A DNA stretch of 64,000 nucleotides from Agrobacterium tumefaciens (lineage in GTDB: Bacteria > Pseudomonadota > Alphaproteobacteria > Rhizobiales > Rhizobiaceae), in assembly GCF_017726655.1 (NCBI RefSeq), contig NZ_CP072308.1:310001-374000 (forward strand). Reading direction: 5' to 3'. Positions 61,701-64,000 of this stretch are shown here, piece after piece (position 1 is the first letter of the stretch; each line of letters starts with the position of its first letter). Under the pieces are notes generated by a model. The model was not told the origin of the DNA and searched no databases. It saw nothing but the letters and a program-made list of their open reading frames with translations. Position numbers and translations under genes: made by a program.

Positions 61701-62278
61701 GCGCGGGCAATCTGCTCGGCGAGGAACAATCCGGCCATATCAAGGAAGTCGGCTTCGAGCTTTACCAGCAGATGCTGGAAGAAGCTGTCGCAGAAGTGAA
61801 GGGTGACGAGCAGGTGCAGGATAGCGGCTGGTCGCCGCAAATCTCTGTGGGCACCTCGGTCATGATCCCGGAAGATTATGTTCCTGATCTGCATCTGCGC
61901 ATGGGTCTTTACCGCCGCCTTGGCGAGCTTGCGGATATCAGCGAGATCGACGGTTTCGGCGCGGAAATGATCGACCGTTTCGGCCCGTTGCCGAAAGAGG
62001 TGCAGCACCTCCTCAAGATCGTCTACATCAAGTCGCTCTGCCGCATTGCCAATGTCGAGAAACTGGATGCCGGTCCGAAGGGCGTCGTGGTGCAGTTCCG
62101 CAACAAGGAATTCCCGAACCCGGCAGCGCTGGTGGGGTATATCGGTAAGCAGGGATCGATGGCGAAGATCCGTCCCGATCACAGCCTGTTCCTCAACCGC
62201 GACCTGCCGACGCCGGAAAAGCGGCTGACGGGAGCGGCGATGATCATGACGCAACTGGCGGAGCTGGCTCGGTCCTGA
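58781..62278 (+). CDS. mfd: Transcription-repair coupling factor Mfd
   Basis: The 1165-residue enzyme removes stalled RNA polymerase at lesions and recruits UvrA. It has a UvrB-like N-terminal part (DIPVMTLPAWDCLPYDRVSP), the RNA polymerase-interaction domain around 480-560 (GSLVVHAEHGIGRFVGLQTI) and RecG-like helicase motifs LICGDVGFGKTEVALRAA, IIDEEQHFGVKHKE and LYQLRGRVGRSKVRAFALFT. The C-terminal autoinhibitory domain is present. It is coupled to sdhE. Confidence 0.97.
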   Translation: MIAGFDAKLVSSADTPLTIGNVPAGMEALLLAEMARAGTSVAYVMSDGQRIADLEQILGFVAPDIPVMTLPAWDCLPYDRVSPSADTSARRLAALAGLISHAKKPHPAIVLVTVNAMLQKMAPRDIIESLGFSARPGNQIRMEDIAARLERNGFDRVATVREVGEFAVRGGILDVFVPGTEEPVRLDFFGDTLESIRTFDPASQRTIGQARSLDLNPMSEVTLTPDTISRFRKNYLSLFGAATRDDALYQAVSEGRRYAGMEHWLPLFYEKLETAFDYLKGFRIVTDHTAKEAAKERSKLVLDYYEARRASGETKGSTQGAPYKPVSPGQLYLNGKDFDTALSAVNAVRLTPFNEQDSERRPVATLDAHVGPRWARQPTEGESEERVNVFALAVKHIAERRAKGWKVLITGWSEGSLDRLLQVLNEHGLEKIKPVASLKEVEKLGKGEAASAVLSLEAGFETGNLAVIGEQDILGDRMVRRSKRRKRGADFISEVAGLDEGSLVVHAEHGIGRFVGLQTIEAAGAPRACLELHYADDAKLFLPVENIDLLSRYGSDAAEATLDKLGGGAWQMRKAKLKKRLLDMADELIRIAAARLVRHAPELIAPDGLYDEFAARFPYDETEDQLNAIEAVREDLAAGRPMDRLICGDVGFGKTEVALRAAFLAAMNGVQVAVVVPTTLLARQHFRTFSERFRGLPIRVQQASRLVGSKELALTKKEVADGKTDIVVGTHALLGAGISFANLGLLIIDEEQHFGVKHKERLKELKSDVHVLTLSATPIPRTLQLAMTGVRELSLITTPPVDRMAVRTFISPFDPLVIRETLMREHYRGGQSFYVCPRLADLADIHAFLQSDVPELKVAVAHGQMAAGELEDIMNAFYDGKYDVLLSTTIVESGLDVPTANTLIVHRADMFGLAQLYQLRGRVGRSKVRAFALFTLPVNKVLTTTAERRLKVLQSLDTLGAGFQLASHDLDIRGAGNLLGEEQSGHIKEVGFELYQQMLEEAVAEVKGDEQVQDSGWSPQISVGTSVMIPEDYVPDLHLRMGLYRRLGELADISEIDGFGAEMIDRFGPLPKEVQHLLKIVYIKSLCRIANVEKLDAGPKGVVVQFRNKEFPNPAALVGYIGKQGSMAKIRPDHSLFLNRDLPTPEKRLTGAAMIMTQLAELARS

Positions 62279-62398
62279 CGCGGCGTTGGTGGGTGTGGCC
62301 ACTCACAGATGCCCCCCACGCGGCTCAGCGAAAATTACCCCGATGTAACGAAACGGACATGTATCGGTAGTCTTCGCGGGCGTAATCTTTTCCTCATA

Positions 62399-62434
62399 CC
62401 CGGTGCGGCGGATCAGTGATTGCCGCCGGGTTTT
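62399..62434 (+). terminator. Hairpin after mfd
   Basis: cccgg and gcggc pair with gccgc and cgggg-like segments across a 12-base loop with one bulge, followed by tttt. It could end the mfd transcript or lie in the leader of the next gene, whose ribosome site follows within 15 bases. Confidence 0.5.
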
Positions 62435-62448
62435 GAAGGAGCAGGACG

Positions 62449-62793
62449 ATGTGGACCAATATGAACAGGTTTGCCACCGCTGGTCTGGTTGCTTTGACAA
62501 TTGCGGGCACCACAATTGCCACCACCAGCCAGGCGGAAGCGCGCAATAATTTCGGCCGCGGCCTTGCCGCAGGCATTGCCGGCACGATCATTGGCGGAGC
62601 GCTGATTGCGGGGGCAAGACATCCGGGCTACGCTTACGGCCCGGCCTATTATGCGCCTGCATACGGTCCGCCTGTTTACGCTTCTCCGGCCTATGGCCCG
62701 CCTGTCGTTTACCAGCCGGTCTATCCCCGCTGCCATGTGGCCTGGAGGCAGAATGCCTGGGGCGACATGTATCGGGTCAGGGTTTGTGATTGA
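62449..62793 (+). CDS. Small secreted Gly/Pro/Tyr-rich protein
   Basis: The 114-residue product has a signal peptide (FATAGLVALTIAGTTIATTS) and then a hydrophobic glycine-zipper-like stretch (GLAAGIAGTIIGGALIAGAR), followed by a Tyr/Pro/Ala-rich repeat region (YGPAYYAPAYGPPVYASPAY). It ends with a motif common in Rhizobiales small secreted proteins (RCHVAWRQNAWGDMYRVRVC). The function is unknown. A gaagga site precedes the ATG. Confidence 0.8.
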   Translation: MWTNMNRFATAGLVALTIAGTTIATTSQAEARNNFGRGLAAGIAGTIIGGALIAGARHPGYAYGPAYYAPAYGPPVYASPAYGPPVVYQPVYPRCHVAWRQNAWGDMYRVRVCD

Positions 62794-62846
62794 TCGACAG
62801 GCAGACCGGCGGCGTGCAGAGCGTCGCCGGTTTTTGCATGTTTCAG

Positions 62847-63779
62847 CTAGCGGCTGTCTTCCGGCGTGATGCCGACGGCCACGTTCTGGTCGGTCGCGGC
62901 GATCGAGGCGGGCAGCGGTACTTTTCTCTGCTTTTCACGGATCAGCGTCAACAGGCCGGAGCCGACGATGAGGGCGATGCCGATCAGCATCCATCCGTCG
63001 ATACGATCACCGAAAATCAGATAACCGAAAAGGATGGCCCAGAGCATCTGGCTATATTGCGTCGGGCCGATGATGGCGGCGGGCGCATATTGGGCGGCAT
63101 ACATGACCAGGACGTTGCCGAGCGCGCCGAGCAGGCCATATCCCGCCAGCAGCAGCCATTGTTCGCCACCCGGCATGATGAATGTCGGCACCATGGCGAT
63201 GCCGCTGATGGTGAGACAGCCGAGCACGCCCGCCCCATAAAGCGAGACGTTCTTTTCCGATGGGCCCATGGCGCGGAAGATGACGATGCTGAGCGCGCCG
63301 CTGAAGCCGCCGATGATGGCACCGAGATGACCGATGCCAAGTTCACGGAAGCCCGGCCGCAGGATGACGAGCACGCCAAGGAAGCCGATGATGACGGCCG
63401 ACCAGCGGCGGATACCCACCTGCTCCTTCAAAAACACCACCGACATGATGGTGACGAAAGATGGAAGCAGGAAGATCAGCGCGAAGGCTTCGGCCATGGA
63501 TAGATGGGTGAAAGCGGTGACGCTGCCGACCGCGCCCGTGCCGGCGGCGAAAAAACGGATGATCCACAAAGGCCGGTTGGTCGTCTTTACCACATCCAGC
63601 CAGCTGTCATTGCGCTTGCGGATGAAGGGTAGGGCGACGAGGCCGAACAGGGCTCCGAAGAAGGCAGATTCAATCGGCGAAATCTGGCCTTCAATGAGTT
63701 TAACGCTGGCATCGCTCCAGGCATAAGCAGCGAAGGCTGCAAAGGCGAGCAGAATGCCTTTCAGGGTCTGGTCGGACAC
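62847..63779 (-). CDS. EamA-family (DMT) transporter
   Basis: The 310-residue membrane protein has ten probable spans in two EamA repeats, with LKGILLAFAAFAAYAWSDAS, FLPSFVTIMSVVFLKEQVGI and GPTQYSQMLWAILFGYLIFG as typical segments. Family members export metabolites; the substrate is unknown. Confidence 0.92.
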   Translation of the reverse strand: MSDQTLKGILLAFAAFAAYAWSDASVKLIEGQISPIESAFFGALFGLVALPFIRKRNDSWLDVVKTTNRPLWIIRFFAAGTGAVGSVTAFTHLSMAEAFALIFLLPSFVTIMSVVFLKEQVGIRRWSAVIIGFLGVLVILRPGFRELGIGHLGAIIGGFSGALSIVIFRAMGPSEKNVSLYGAGVLGCLTISGIAMVPTFIMPGGEQWLLLAGYGLLGALGNVLVMYAAQYAPAAIIGPTQYSQMLWAILFGYLIFGDRIDGWMLIGIALIVGSGLLTLIREKQRKVPLPASIAATDQNVAVGITPEDSR

Positions 63780-63829
63780 GGAAACACCGGCAAAAATCGA
63801 GTTGTTGAAAACCGCCGGTGATTTGACCG

Positions 63830-64000
63830 TCAGTTCATCGATCTATGCTCGTCCGCCTTGATTTTTGCAATATCCCGCAATGCAGCAATCAGGACATCGG
63901 GTGTTTGTGCACCGCTTATGGCATATTTCTGGTCGATGATGAAAAAGGGCACGCCGGCGACGCCCATCTGCTGGGCAGCATCGATTTCAGCGATGACCGT
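63830..64000 (-). CDS. DsbA/FrnE-family oxidoreductase, 3' end only
   Basis: Only the last 56 residues lie in the window. They contain MGVAGVPFFIIDQKYAISGA, with the cis-proline loop of the thioredoxin fold, and QTPDVLIAALRDI, as in FrnE-like DsbA-family proteins. The start and catalytic CxxC lie to the right. Confidence 0.85.
   Translation of the reverse strand, partial: TVIAEIDAAQQMGVAGVPFFIIDQKYAISGAQTPDVLIAALRDIAKIKADEHRSMN

Noticed and set aside
60368..62302. A 644-codon open frame on the - strand across mfd
   Set aside because: It is a long antisense frame caused by high G+C and strong codon bias in mfd, which is fully recognisable on the + strand. No family features.

Overview
The window joins a large prophage to a stretch of ordinary chromosome from an alphaproteobacterium of the Rhizobiaceae, most likely Agrobacterium or a close Rhizobium relative. 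The host assignment rests on recognised families typical of that group: phosphatidylcholine synthase, an NDUFS4-type complex I subunit, a DUF982 protein, a GT21 ceramide glucosyltransferase-like enzyme, a rhizobial-type GlmU and a CDP-alcohol Pcs motif. It also rests on high G+C and on alphaproteobacterial GTTC-N7-GTTC (LexA-type) boxes.

Positions 1 to about 33.28 kb are a siphovirus-type prophage with an HK97/lambda-like late order on the + strand: HNH endonuclease, small and large terminase, portal, S49 maturation protease, major capsid, head-tail connectors, tail tube, tail-assembly chaperone with a canonical -1 slippery site, tape measure, distal tail and hub proteins, J-like tip protein and fibre. 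A lysis cassette follows (GH24 endolysin, nested inner and outer spanins, a small membrane protein). Reverse-strand cargo genes interrupt the late operon: a YbjQ-type protein, a small lipoprotein and a large P-loop plus methyltransferase protein. Next comes a reverse-strand operon of about ten genes (24.2-27.85 kb). Its promoter has a LexA-type box lying on the -10 element, and it contains an SRAP (YedK/HMCES) protein. The right arm (28.0-32.9 kb, + strand) carries a trypsin-like protease, an HTH-metallophosphoesterase, a class II tRNA-like gene with a GAA anticodon, an HD phosphohydrolase, several small genes and a dNMP kinase broken by a one-base shift in a G run. No integrase or repressor is visible, so the left end of the prophage lies outside the window. 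The right end is best placed at the 3' end of tRNA-Arg(UCU) at 33.28 kb.

From 33.3 to 64 kb the content is host chromosome: complex I subunit, tRNA-Pro, GT21 glycosyltransferase, DUF982, BON, DUF192, double cold-shock protein, a frameshifted glyoxalase I, an M15-like lipoprotein, GT25 glycosyltransferase, tRNA-Lys, CcdA, an AEC transporter, a UbiH-family hydroxylase, Pcs, a complete BMP-type nucleoside ABC transporter with a GntR regulator downstream, glmU-glmS, GNAT, DUF502, a VapBC pair, recG facing sdhE-mfd, a small secreted protein, an EamA transporter and the 3' end of a DsbA-family gene.

The points most worth following up are the serine-bodied tRNA with a phenylalanine anticodon, the SOS-type prophage operon, the P-loop/methyltransferase cargo gene flanked by terminator-like hairpins, the -1 frameshift site in the tail chaperone, and ssrA-tag-like ANDN motifs in three neighbouring phage proteins. 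Two separate one-base losses in G/C runs may be sequencing errors.
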